From Nocardioides luteus (GTDB lineage Bacteria; Actinomycetota; Actinomycetes; Propionibacteriales; Nocardioidaceae), in NCBI RefSeq assembly GCF_000960475.2, contig NZ_JZDQ02000037.1:1-59526 (forward strand): DNA of 59,526 bases, in the 5' to 3' direction. Of the stretch, positions 32,876 to 42,790 are shown one piece after another; positions within the stretch are counted from its first letter, which is position 1; the number at the start of each line of letters is the position of its first letter. The notes beneath the pieces are model-generated. The model saw nothing but the letters and a program-made list of their open reading frames with translations, searched no databases and was not told where the DNA came from. Both the position numbers and the translations under genes were made by a program.

Positions 32876-33955
32876 ATGTCACAGTTCGAAGCGGTCGAAG
32901 GGCTGATCGAGGAGCACGAGGGGCTGGAGAAGAGGCTCGCCGAGCCCGAGACCCATGCCGACGCGCGCCTGGCGAAGAAGCTCAACCAGAGGTACGCCGA
33001 GCTGAGCTCGATCATCGACGCCTACCGCGCCTGGCAGCAGCTCGGTGACGACATCGAGGCCGCCCGTGAGCTGGCGGGGGAGGACCCCGCGTTCGCGGAG
33101 GAGGCCGAGGCGCTGGTGCCGCAGCGCGAGGAGGCCGAGGAGCGGCTGCGCCGCCTGCTCGTGCCTCGCGACCCGACCGACGACAAGGACGCCATCCTCG
33201 AGGTGAAGTCGGGGGAGGGCGGCGAGGAGTCGGCCCTGTTCGCCGGCGACCTGCTGCGGATGTACACCCGCTATGCCGAGCGTCAGGGCTGGAAGCTCGA
33301 GTTCCTCGACGCCAACGAGTCCGACCTGGGCGGCTACAAGTCGGTCACCGTCGCGGTGAAGGCGAAGGGCAACCCCGAGCCGGGTCGCGCGCCGTATGCG
33401 CTGCTCAAGTTCGAGGGCGGCGTCCACCGCGTCCAGCGGGTGCCGGTCACTGAGTCGCAGGGCCGGGTGCACACCTCGGCGGCCGGCGTGCTGGTGGTTC
33501 CCGAGGCCGAGCCGATCGATGTCGAGATCAACGACAACGACCTCCGCATCGACGTCTACCGTTCCTCCGGGCCCGGCGGCCAGTCGGTCAACACCACCGA
33601 CTCGGCGGTCCGGATCACCCACCTCCCGACCGGCATCGTGGTCTCGATGCAGAACGAGAAGTCGCAGCTGCAGAACAAGGAGCAGGCCATGCGCGTGCTC
33701 CGCTCGCGGCTGCTCCAGGCCGCCCAGGACGCCGCCGACGCGGAGGCCTCCGACGCCCGTCGCTCCCAGGTGCGCACCGTCGACCGTTCCGAGCGCATCC
33801 GCACCTACAACTTCCCGGAGAACCGCATCTCCGACCACCGCACCGGCTACAAGGCCTACAACCTCGACCAGGTCCTCGACGGCGACCTGGAGCCGGTGAT
33901 CGGCAGTGCCGTGGACGCCGACCTGGCGGCCCGCCTGTCCGCACTCGACTCCTGA
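32876..33955 (+). CDS. prfA: Peptide chain release factor 1
   Basis: A 359-residue RF1 that recognises UAA and UAG. It has the coiled N-terminal domain (about 1-100), the tripeptide anticodon region HRVQRVPVTESQGRVHTS (PVT where Escherichia coli has PAT) and the catalytic SSGPGGQSVNTTDSAV with the GGQ loop. The Gln is the target of the PrmC methylase encoded downstream. ATG 32876 after GAGGCGGAG gives the standard start; an upstream in-frame start at 32738 would extend through the hairpin cluster and is unlikely. Confidence 0.96.
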   Translation: MSQFEAVEGLIEEHEGLEKRLAEPETHADARLAKKLNQRYAELSSIIDAYRAWQQLGDDIEAARELAGEDPAFAEEAEALVPQREEAEERLRRLLVPRDPTDDKDAILEVKSGEGGEESALFAGDLLRMYTRYAERQGWKLEFLDANESDLGGYKSVTVAVKAKGNPEPGRAPYALLKFEGGVHRVQRVPVTESQGRVHTSAAGVLVVPEAEPIDVEINDNDLRIDVYRSSGPGGQSVNTTDSAVRITHLPTGIVVSMQNEKSQLQNKEQAMRVLRSRLLQAAQDAADAEASDARRSQVRTVDRSERIRTYNFPENRISDHRTGYKAYNLDQVLDGDLEPVIGSAVDADLAARLSALDS

Positions 33956-33974
33956 CCCCTGGGGCCGTCAAATG

Positions 33975-34011
33975 TCGAAGGTCGCAGTCACCGGGTGACT
34001 GCGACCTTCGA
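33975..34011. terminator. Bidirectional terminator after prfA
   Basis: A perfect 17-bp stem TCGAAGGTCGCAGTCAC / GTGACTGCGACCTTCGA with a CGG triloop, between convergent prfA and the sunset-domain gene. Confidence 0.92.
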
Positions 34012-34028
34012 GCATCTGCTGGGGCTGC

Positions 34029-35018
34029 TCAGGCGGTGGTCTTCTTCTTGAAGCCGATGACGAAGCCGGCGGCCTCGGCCGAGGCCTCGCTGTCGAACCA
34101 GACCTCGGCCTGGGTCCGCTTGTAGGCGGTGCTGGCGGAGGTGTGGTAGCGCTTCGCGCCGTCCTTGCGGATGTTGCCCTTCACGACGTACGCCGGGTGC
34201 GGGCTGGAGCCGTCCTCGAGCGGGTCGGCGCTGCCGGCGCCGTAGCTGCTCGCCGGCGGCAGCGGCTGCTCGGTCTCGGCGGTCTCGGCCTTCTTGCCGC
34301 GGTCGTAGAAGTCGCTGCTCGCCCGCACGAAGCCGGCCGCCTCGGCCGCCTCCTCGGAGTTGAAGTAGACGGCTGCCTTCGTGCGGCCGTAGTAGGGGCT
34401 CGCCGTGGTGTGGTACTTCTTCCCGCTGCTGCCCTTGATGTCGTACGCAGCGTCAGAGCTGCTTCCGTCGGCGGCCGGCAGCACTGCGCCGGGGTAGGGG
34501 GCACCGTTGGAGGCGGCGGGTGCCTCCGCGGCCGGGGCCTCGGGCTCGGTGGTCTTGGCCGGCTCGGCCTCGGCGGCGGCCGGCTCGGCTGCCTCGGCTG
34601 CCTCGGGCTCGGCGGTCGCGTCGGCGGCGGCGGCGGCGGCCGCGGTGACACTCTCGGCCTCGGCGACAACGGCAGCGGTGTCCGCGTCGGTCACGTCGTC
34701 CGCGGTCTCGGCGGGCGCCTCGACGACCGGCTCCTCGGCAGCGGGCACCTCGGCAACCGGGGCCTCGACAGCCGGGGTTTCAGCAGCCGGAGCCTCGTCA
34801 GCAACCTCAGCGGCGGGCTCCTCCGCAGCCGCCTCGGCCTCGGAGGCCTCCGCGGGAACGGTGGCGGCCGCGACGGGGGCGCTGGTGGTCTCGGTGGACG
34901 GGTGGTCCTTGTCGGCTCGGTGTGCGGCCTTGGCGTCCTTGCGGATCGGTCGTCCGAAGAAGAACCAGACCAGCAGGGCAAGGACGAGAATGAGTGCAAG
35001 CAGCAAGAGCCACTTCAT
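34029..35018 (-). CDS. Membrane-anchored Ala/Glu/Pro-rich protein with two sunset domains
   Basis: A 329-residue protein: an N-terminal membrane helix (about 3-20, LLLLALILVLALLVWFFF) with a basic flank (RPIRKDAKAAHR), a long Ala/Glu/Pro/Val-rich disordered region (about 40-175), then two related 45-residue modules. Module one reads YDIKGSSGKKYHTTASPYYG...AVYFNSEEAAEAAGF and module two VVKGNIRKDGAKRYHTSAS...EVWFDSEASAEAAGF. These match the 'sunset' domain seen at the C-terminus of ArfC-like channel accessory proteins. Its function is unknown. It is inserted, reversed, between prfA and prmC. Start after GGAAGGAA. Confidence 0.78.
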   Translation of the reverse strand: MKWLLLLALILVLALLVWFFFGRPIRKDAKAAHRADKDHPSTETTSAPVAAATVPAEASEAEAAAEEPAAEVADEAPAAETPAVEAPVAEVPAAEEPVVEAPAETADDVTDADTAAVVAEAESVTAAAAAAADATAEPEAAEAAEPAAAEAEPAKTTEPEAPAAEAPAASNGAPYPGAVLPAADGSSSDAAYDIKGSSGKKYHTTASPYYGRTKAAVYFNSEEAAEAAGFVRASSDFYDRGKKAETAETEQPLPPASSYGAGSADPLEDGSSPHPAYVVKGNIRKDGAKRYHTSASTAYKRTQAEVWFDSEASAEAAGFVIGFKKKTTA

Positions 35019-35193
35019 GGGGTGATGTTTCCTTCCGGGGGAGTTCTCGGGTGTGATGGTGGGGCAGCACAGCGCCCGGCGAGGTGTGCGGCCAGTCCCG
35101 CGTCCCCCGATATGACCCGAAGAACCCTTGAGGCGCCCGAACGTTACCCTCAGCCGGGTAAAGCATGACTAACACATTCAGGAGCAGTTGCCC

Positions 35194-36051
35194 ATGACCG
35201 CCCCGCGCACACTTCTGGCAAGTGCCCGAAAGCAGCTCGAAGAGGCTGGAATCGACAGTCCCGACGCCGATGCGGCCATCCTGCTGGCCCATGTGCTCGA
35301 CACCGACCGCAACCGTCTCCTCCTCGTGGACGACGTGTCGGAGGACCAGGAGAAGACCTACACGGAACTGCTGGCCCGGCGCGCGGAGCGCGAGCCGTTG
35401 CAGCACCTGACCGGGGTGGCGTACTTCCGTCACGTCGAGCTCGCCGTCGGCCCCGGTGTCTTCGTGCCCCGGCCCGAGACCGAGCTGCTCGCCGGCTGGG
35501 CGATCGACCGGGCCACCGCGATCGACGCCCCCGTCGTCGTCGACCTCTGCACCGGATCGGGGGCGATCGCCAAGAGCATCGCCGACGAGGTCCCGGGCGC
35601 CGAGGTGCACGCGGTCGAGCTCTCCGAGGATGCCTACCCCTGGGCCGTACGCAACCTGACCGGCACCGGCGTGGACCTGCGGCAGGGCGACATGGCCGAC
35701 GAGTTCGCCGAGCTGGACGGCACCGTCGACGTGCTCGTGTGCAACCCGCCGTACATCCCCCTCGAGGCCTGGGAGTCGGTGGCAGCCGAGGCGCGCGACC
35801 ACGACCCCGATCTCGCCCTCTTCTCCGGACAGGACGGCCTGGACGCGATCCGGGTCCTGGAACGGCGGGCCGCCGAGCTGCTCAGGCCCGGGGGAGTGGT
35901 CGGTTTCGAGCATGCCGACGAGCAGGGGCCGAACGCCGACAACGGCGGGGCGCCGGCCGTCTTCGCGGCCACCGGACGCTGGCAGGACGTACGCGATCAT
36001 CTCGATCTGGCAGGCCGTCCGCGCTTCACGACCGCGCAACTGGCAACATGA
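35194..36051 (+). CDS. prmC: Release factor glutamine methyltransferase
   Basis: A 285-residue SAM-dependent enzyme methylating the GGQ glutamine of release factors. The SAM motif VVDLCTGSGAIAKSIA and the catalytic CNPPYIPLEAW (NPPY) are clear, with an N-terminal helical domain carrying REPLQHLTGVAYF. The start ATG 35194 has AGGAG ten bases upstream. The next gene starts inside its stop codon (ATGA). Separation from prfA by a reverse-strand gene means it needs its own promoter, probably in 35019-35193. Confidence 0.95.
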   Translation: MTAPRTLLASARKQLEEAGIDSPDADAAILLAHVLDTDRNRLLLVDDVSEDQEKTYTELLARRAEREPLQHLTGVAYFRHVELAVGPGVFVPRPETELLAGWAIDRATAIDAPVVVDLCTGSGAIAKSIADEVPGAEVHAVELSEDAYPWAVRNLTGTGVDLRQGDMADEFAELDGTVDVLVCNPPYIPLEAWESVAAEARDHDPDLALFSGQDGLDAIRVLERRAAELLRPGGVVGFEHADEQGPNADNGGAPAVFAATGRWQDVRDHLDLAGRPRFTTAQLAT

Positions 36052-36779
36052 GCACTGTGACTGAGCGCTATCCGATCGCGACCGAGGACGAGCAGACCAA
36101 GGCGATCGATGCTGCTGCGGCGGCCCTTCAGGCCGGCGAGCTCGTGATCGTCCCGACCGACACGGTCTACGGCGTCGCCGCCGACGCGTTCGACAAGGGC
36201 GCGGTGGCCGGTCTGCTCGCCGCCAAGGGCCGAGGCCGTGCGATGCCGCCGCCGGTGCTGATCTCCAACGTCGCCACCCTCGACGCCCTCGCGACCCGGA
36301 TCCCCGACTGGGCGCGCACCCTCGTCGAGGAGCTGTGGCCCGGCGCGCTGACGGTCGTGTTCCACCAGCAGCCGTCCCTGCAGTGGGATCTGGGCGAGAC
36401 CCGCCAGACGGTGGCCGTACGCATCCCCGACTCCGACATCCTGCGCCGCATCATCGACCGGGTGGGTCCGCTGGCGACCAGCTCGGCCAACCGCACCACG
36501 ATGCCGGCCGCCACCAACGCCGACCAGGCCGACGAGATGCTCGGCAGGATGGTCAAGGCCATCCTCGACGGGGGCGAGTCGCCCGTCGGCGAGGCGTCGA
36601 CGATCGTCTCCGCCACCGGTGACGAGCCGAAGGTCCTCCGGGAGGGCGCGATCAGCATCGACCGGATCAACGAGATCATCGCCCCGCACGGAGTCGCCAT
36701 CCGCCGCCCCGGTGATCCTGATCCGGCAGCCGAGGCCGAGACCGACCTGCCCGCCACGGACGCCGACACAGAAGCCTGA
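36048..36779 (+). CDS. L-threonylcarbamoyladenylate synthase (Sua5/YrdC/YciO)
   Basis: A 243-residue enzyme making threonylcarbamoyl-AMP from threonine, bicarbonate and ATP, the first step of t6A37 modification of ANN-decoding tRNAs. Motifs: IVPTDTVYGVAADAFD, KGRGRAMPPPVLI, LWPGALTVVF and LATSSANRTTMPAATNADQ. It lacks the full C-terminal Sua5 domain; instead a short acidic tail (about 215-243) follows. Overlaps with prmC (4 bases) and the next gene (1 base) show one operon. Confidence 0.93.
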   Translation: MSTVTERYPIATEDEQTKAIDAAAAALQAGELVIVPTDTVYGVAADAFDKGAVAGLLAAKGRGRAMPPPVLISNVATLDALATRIPDWARTLVEELWPGALTVVFHQQPSLQWDLGETRQTVAVRIPDSDILRRIIDRVGPLATSSANRTTMPAATNADQADEMLGRMVKAILDGGESPVGEASTIVSATGDEPKVLREGAISIDRINEIIAPHGVAIRRPGDPDPAAEAETDLPATDADTEA

Positions 36780-37954
36780 TGCGCGCCTACGTCCTCCTCT
36801 TCCTGGTCGCCGCCGTGGTGACCTACCTGCTCACCGTCGTCGCCCGCGAGTTCGCGATGCGCACGGGGGCCGTCGCGAAGGTCCGCGACCGTGACGTACA
36901 CGCCGTTCCGATCCCCTACATGGGCGGCGTCGCGATGCTGGGCGGCCTGATCGCGGCCTACCTGGTCGCGCGCGAGCTGCCGTTCCTGGCCGATGCGCCC
37001 GACTTCGTGCTGCAGGACACCGGCGTGGTGATCCTCGCCGGCGCGCTGATCTGCATCGTCGGCGTCGTCGACGACATCTTCGAGCTCGATGCCCTCACCA
37101 AGCTCGGTGGTCAGGTGCTGGCGACGGCGATCCTGGTGGGCTTCAACCTGCAGTACAGCCTGATCACGTTCCCCGACGGCACCCAGTTCTCCATCGATCC
37201 CGCCCAAGGCGCGCTGCTCACCGGGCTCGTCGTGATCACCGTGGTCAACGCGGTCAACTTCATCGACGGCCTCGACGGTCTGGCCGCGGGTGTGGTCGGC
37301 ATCGGCGCGCTGGCGCTGTTCCTGTTCTGCTACCAGTTCACCCGGATCAACGACATCGGTCGCGCCTCGACCGCGGCGCTCCTGACCGTCGCGCTCGCCG
37401 GAGCCTGCGTCGGCTTCCTGATCCACAACTGGCACCCCGCCCGGCTGTTCATGGGCGACAGCGGCTCGATGCTGATCGGCCTGATCCTCGCCGCCAGCGC
37501 CGTCACCCTCTCGGGCTCCTACAACGCCGGCGGCCTGAACGTGAACGCCTTCGACGCCTCCACCGCGCTCCTGGTGACCTTCCTGCCGCTGCTGCTCCCC
37601 CTGACCATCCTGGTGGTCCCGCTCGTCGACCTGGTCCTGGCCGTCGTACGCCGCACCCGTGCCGGCCGCTCGCCGTTCGCGGCGGACAAGAAGCACCTCC
37701 ACCACCGTCTTCTGGAGATCGGCCACTCCCAGCGTCGCGCCGTCCTGATCATGTGGCTCTGGGCCGGCCTGATGTCCTTCGGCTCGGTCTTCGTCACCCT
37801 CTACCGCGGCCCCGTCGTCATCATCGGCGTCGTCGTCGCCACCGCCCTCATCGTGCTGCTCACCTTCGTCCTCCCGAAGATCCGCGGCGAGCGCACCGAC
37901 AAGCTCCTCGAGGTCCCCGAGGAGGTCACCCCGCTGGAGCACCAGGCGCGCTGA
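36779..37954 (+). CDS. Undecaprenyl-phosphate N-acetylglucosaminyl-1-phosphate transferase family (WecA/MraY-like)
   Basis: A 391-residue integral-membrane enzyme with about 11 helices that transfers a sugar-1-phosphate from a UDP-sugar to a polyprenyl phosphate, the first step of a wall polymer. Motifs: VPIPYMGGVAMLGG, GVVDDIFELDALTKLGGQ (Asp-Asp), NAVNFIDGLDGLAAG (catalytic Asp region) and the cytoplasmic DKKHLHHRLLEIGHS. In mycobacteria the equivalent gene in this location starts arabinogalactan linker synthesis. The ATG overlaps the upstream TGA. It precedes the ATP synthase operon. Confidence 0.93.
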   Translation: MRAYVLLFLVAAVVTYLLTVVAREFAMRTGAVAKVRDRDVHAVPIPYMGGVAMLGGLIAAYLVARELPFLADAPDFVLQDTGVVILAGALICIVGVVDDIFELDALTKLGGQVLATAILVGFNLQYSLITFPDGTQFSIDPAQGALLTGLVVITVVNAVNFIDGLDGLAAGVVGIGALALFLFCYQFTRINDIGRASTAALLTVALAGACVGFLIHNWHPARLFMGDSGSMLIGLILAASAVTLSGSYNAGGLNVNAFDASTALLVTFLPLLLPLTILVVPLVDLVLAVVRRTRAGRSPFAADKKHLHHRLLEIGHSQRRAVLIMWLWAGLMSFGSVFVTLYRGPVVIIGVVVATALIVLLTFVLPKIRGERTDKLLEVPEEVTPLEHQAR

Positions 37955-37991
37955 GAGCGGTGCCTTGATCGATCAATTAGGGCACCCAAAC

Positions 37992-38029
37992 ACGCTTGTG
38001 ATAGTTTTCACGAGCGTTCGGGATACGCT
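37992..38029 (+). promoter_or_regulatory. ATP synthase operon promoter with inverted repeat
   Basis: ACGCTTGTGA (37992-38001) and TCACGAGCGT (38008-38017) form a 26-bp dyad, nine of ten pairs, with loop TAGTTT. It covers the -35 region of a -10 box TACGCT (38024-38029). The position suggests a repressor or activator site; no known ATP-operon regulator is implied. Confidence 0.5.
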
Positions 38030-38071
38030 CCTGAACACGTGAAATGCCCCCAGAGAGAACGGCCGCCGACG

Positions 38072-38488
38072 ATGACGACCGCAACCAGCAAGTCCAAGGT
38101 GCTGCGAGGTTCTGCCGCAGTGTCCGCAGTTGCTGTGCTCGCGGCCCTCGTGGTGGCCTTTGTTCTTGCCGGGACCGATGGTCTGACCGGTGCTGCGATC
38201 GGTTCGATCGCCACCGTTGTCGTGCTGGCGGTCGGCTCGTGGGCGATGTTCTGGATCGCGGCGAAGTCGCCCGCCCTGTCGTTGCCTGCCGCCGTCGGTG
38301 TCTTCACGCTGTCGGGCATGGTCCTCTTCGTCGTCCTGCTGGTCGTTTCGCAGGCCGGAGGAGACGCTGTCGTACGTCCGGCAGCCTTCTCGGTCATGGT
38401 GCTCACGGTTGCCTGGACGACCACGTTCGCGTTCCTGGTGCGACGCGAGCGAATCCCGCTCTTCGACCTGCCCGGGGCAGACTCGTGA
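38072..38488 (+). CDS. AtpI-like small membrane protein
   Basis: A 138-residue protein with four apolar segments (VSAVAVLAALVVAFVLAG, AAIGSIATVVVLAVGSWAMF, LPAAVGVFTLSGMVLFVVLL, SVMVLTVAWTTTFAFLV), the topology of AtpI-type proteins that precede atpB in actinobacteria and help c-ring assembly. Sequence similarity to AtpI is not obvious, so the name rests on position and topology. ATG 38072 chosen; an upstream ATG at 38039 is possible but lies within the expected leader start. Confidence 0.7.
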   Translation: MTTATSKSKVLRGSAAVSAVAVLAALVVAFVLAGTDGLTGAAIGSIATVVVLAVGSWAMFWIAAKSPALSLPAAVGVFTLSGMVLFVVLLVVSQAGGDAVVRPAAFSVMVLTVAWTTTFAFLVRRERIPLFDLPGADS

Positions 38489-38601
38489 CCCGCCAGTAGC
38501 GCCTGATATCGTCCGGGCCGTCGGGGGCGGCCGCCGGGATGATGCCCGAGCCTTTGAGGCTCGCCACCCAGAATCGTAAGTTCGAACAAACAGGAGACAG
38601 C

Positions 38602-39408
38602 GTGAAGTCGCTTGCCGCCACCGTTATGGCGTCGGAGTCGGGGCCTCATATCCCGGGGCCCGCGGACTTCTTCCTTCCGCCGATCGTCGGGTCCGGCGAC
38701 TGGGCCCTGACCAAGGTGAGTCTCCTGGTCCTGCTGTCCGTCGTGATCGTTCTCGGCTTCTTCTACGCGGCCTCTCGCAAGGCCGCGGTGGTTCCGAGCC
38801 GGCTGCAGTTCGCCGGTGAGTACGTCTACGGGATGGTCCGCAACTCCATCGCGCGCGACATCATCGGCTCCCACGACTACATGAGGTTCGTGCCGTACCT
38901 GTTCACGGTCTTCACCTTCATCCTGGTCAACAACTTCTACGGGATCATCCCGCTGATCCAGTTCCCGACGATGTCGCACATCGGCTACACGGCGGCCCTG
39001 GCGGCCATCACCTGGCTGATCTACAACATCGTCGGCATCGCGAAGCACGGCTTCGGCGGCTACTTCAAGCACCAGACGGTGCCCAGCGGTGTCAGCGGCC
39101 CGATCCTGATCATGATGGTCCCGCTGGAGTTCCTCTCCAACATCATCGTGCGGCCGTTCACGCTGGCGATCCGTCTCTTCGCGACCATGTTCGCCGGTCA
39201 CCTGCTGGTGGCGCTCTTCTCCATCGGCGGCGCGTGGCTGATCCTCCACTACGCTCCGGCGTGGCAGGGCGTCACGGCCGGCCTCTTCTCCTTCCTGCTC
39301 GGCATCCTGGTGTCCTTCCTGGACATGCTGATCATGTTCCTGCAGGCCTACGTCTTCACCCTGCTCTCGGCGATGTACATCGCCGGGGCCATCGCGGACG
39401 AGCACTGA
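38602..39408 (+). CDS. atpB: ATP synthase subunit a
   Basis: A 268-residue membrane stator subunit forming the proton half-channels against the c-ring. Five to six helices; the signature EFLSNIIVRPFTLAIRLFAT in the fourth helix carries the essential Arg (IRLF). The GTG start with CAGGAG six bases upstream is chosen over the ATG at 38539, which lacks a ribosome site. Confidence 0.94.
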   Translation: MKSLAATVMASESGPHIPGPADFFLPPIVGSGDWALTKVSLLVLLSVVIVLGFFYAASRKAAVVPSRLQFAGEYVYGMVRNSIARDIIGSHDYMRFVPYLFTVFTFILVNNFYGIIPLIQFPTMSHIGYTAALAAITWLIYNIVGIAKHGFGGYFKHQTVPSGVSGPILIMMVPLEFLSNIIVRPFTLAIRLFATMFAGHLLVALFSIGGAWLILHYAPAWQGVTAGLFSFLLGILVSFLDMLIMFLQAYVFTLLSAMYIAGAIADEH

Positions 39409-39489
39409 TCCACAGCTCGTTCGACCAGCCAAACCCAACGATGTACAACAACTGACGCAAGGCGCGTCACAACCGAAAGGAAGTCCACA

Positions 39490-39693
39490 ATGGACGGCTC
39501 CGCAGACATGATCGGCCTCGGCCTCTCCGCTATCGGCCCGGGTGTCGGTGTCGGTCTGATCTTCGCCGCGTACGTCGCCGGTGTCGCTCGCCAGCCGGAG
39601 GCCCAGAGCCGCCTGCAGGCCATCGCGATCCTCGGCTTCGCCCTTTGTGAGCAGTTCTTCATCATCTCCCTCGCCCTCGCCTTCGTGCTCTGA
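39490..39693 (+). CDS. atpE: ATP synthase subunit c
   Basis: A 67-residue hairpin of two helices. Helix one has the GxGxGxG-type packing (GLSAIGPGVGVGLIF), the polar loop is ARQPEAQ, and the proton-carrying Glu is in FALCEQFFIIS of helix two. Several copies form the rotor ring. The Cys next to the essential Glu (CE) is a less common neighbour. A strong ribosome site (GAAAGGAAG) fits its high stoichiometry. Confidence 0.96.
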   Translation: MDGSADMIGLGLSAIGPGVGVGLIFAAYVAGVARQPEAQSRLQAIAILGFALCEQFFIISLALAFVL

Positions 39694-39719
39694 CGTAGGG
39701 AACTACTGAAGGTTCCGAC

Positions 39720-40256
39720 ATGATCCTTACCCAGGTAACCGCTGCGGAGACCGAGATCAACCCCTTGGTCCCGCACGTGCCGGAGATCATCCTCGGTGTC
39801 ATCGTCATCGCCCTCCTTTTCGTGGGAGTCGCGAAGTTCATCGTTCCGAACTTCGAGAAGGCGTATGCCGACCGCACCGCGGCGATCGAAGGCGGTATCG
39901 AGAACGCCAACGCCAAGCAGGCCGAGGCCGATGCCAAGCTCGCCCAGCTGGAGGCTCAGCTGGCCGATGCCCGCCACGAGGCTGCCCGCATCCGCGAGGA
40001 GGCTCGCGAGCAGGGCGCTGCGATCAAGGCCGAGCTCCGCGCCGAGGCGCAGGCCGAGGCCGAGCGCATCGTCAACGCCGGCAAGGCGCAGGTCGAGGCC
40101 GAGCGCCAGGCGGCTGCTGCATCGCTGAAGACCGAGGTCGGCTCGCTGGCCACCGGTCTCGCCGGTCGCATCGTCGGCGAGTCCCTCGACGACGACGAGC
40201 GTTCCAGCCGTGTGGTCGAGCGGTTCCTCGCTGACCTCGAGGCAGGGGTTCACTGA
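39720..40256 (+). CDS. atpF: ATP synthase subunit b
   Basis: A 178-residue peripheral-stalk subunit. After a short polar N-terminus there is one membrane helix (IILGVIVIALLFVGVAKFIV) and a long Ala/Glu/Arg-rich coiled coil (about 50-150) that dimerises and reaches the F1 head. The stop shares its last base with the atpH start. Confidence 0.95.
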   Translation: MILTQVTAAETEINPLVPHVPEIILGVIVIALLFVGVAKFIVPNFEKAYADRTAAIEGGIENANAKQAEADAKLAQLEAQLADARHEAARIREEAREQGAAIKAELRAEAQAEAERIVNAGKAQVEAERQAAAASLKTEVGSLATGLAGRIVGESLDDDERSSRVVERFLADLEAGVH

Positions 40257-41068
40257 TGGACTTCCGTGGAGCGTCGGCCGAGGCCGTTGCCGCCCTGACC
40301 GAGGAGCTGAAGACCGCTGTCTCCGCCTCTCCCGAGGCGGCGGCGAAGGCGGCCGACACCCTCTTCGAGGTCTCCCAGACCTTCCGCGCCGAAGCTGCGC
40401 TGCGCCGCTTCGTCACCGACGCCTCGGTGCCGGCAGAGGCCAAGACCGGCCTCGTCGGCGAGCTGTTCGGTGGGAAGGTCGACGCGACGGGCCTCGGCGT
40501 GGTCGAGTCCGCGGTCAAGCACCGCTGGACGCACGCCGGTGACCTGAGCGACGCGGTCGAGCGACTCAGCGAGATCGCCGCGGTCCGCAGCGCCGGCGGC
40601 GAGGCCAAGCGCCTCGCCGACGAGCTCTTCGCGGTCCAGCAGGCCGTGCAGGAGACGCCGGAGCTGCGCGACGCGCTCTCCGACCCGGCTCGCACGACCG
40701 AGGACAAGGTCACGCTGGTCGACGACCTGCTCGGTGGCAAGGCTCTGCCGGCGACGGTCACCCTGACCAAGCAGGCGCTGGCGGGCACCTACCGCACCGC
40801 CACGGTCGCGCTGGGTGAATACCAGAAGGTCGCCGCCGCGGTCGCGGGCGAAGGCACCGCGGTCGTCCGCGTGGCCGCGCCGCTCTCGGAGGCTGACACC
40901 ACCCGCCTGGCAGCGGCCCTCGCGAAGAAGTACGGCCGCGAGGTCCACCTGAACATCGTGGTCGACCCGGCCATCGTCGGCGGCATCAAGGTCTCGATCG
41001 GTGACGACGTCATCGACGGCACCATCTCCAGCCGCCTCGACGGGGCGCAGCGAGCACTCGCCGGCTGA
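40256..41068 (+). CDS. atpH: ATP synthase subunit delta
   Basis: A 270-residue subunit linking the b dimer to the alpha-beta hexamer. The C-terminal third has the family pattern GREVHLNIVVDPAIVGGIKVSIGDDVIDGTI. It is longer than the 180-residue enterobacterial form, as in other actinobacteria where the helical part is extended. Its ATG overlaps the atpF stop. Confidence 0.95.
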   Translation: MDFRGASAEAVAALTEELKTAVSASPEAAAKAADTLFEVSQTFRAEAALRRFVTDASVPAEAKTGLVGELFGGKVDATGLGVVESAVKHRWTHAGDLSDAVERLSEIAAVRSAGGEAKRLADELFAVQQAVQETPELRDALSDPARTTEDKVTLVDDLLGGKALPATVTLTKQALAGTYRTATVALGEYQKVAAAVAGEGTAVVRVAAPLSEADTTRLAAALAKKYGREVHLNIVVDPAIVGGIKVSIGDDVIDGTISSRLDGAQRALAG

Positions 41069-41147
41069 TCCGGCATCACGGCCCCAACTGGCCGTATGAC
41101 CCCTGTGTGACACAGACTTCGACGTAAGAACGAGAGAGAAGGCAGAG

Positions 41148-42788
<1,641 letters not shown>

Positions 42789-42790
42789 CC

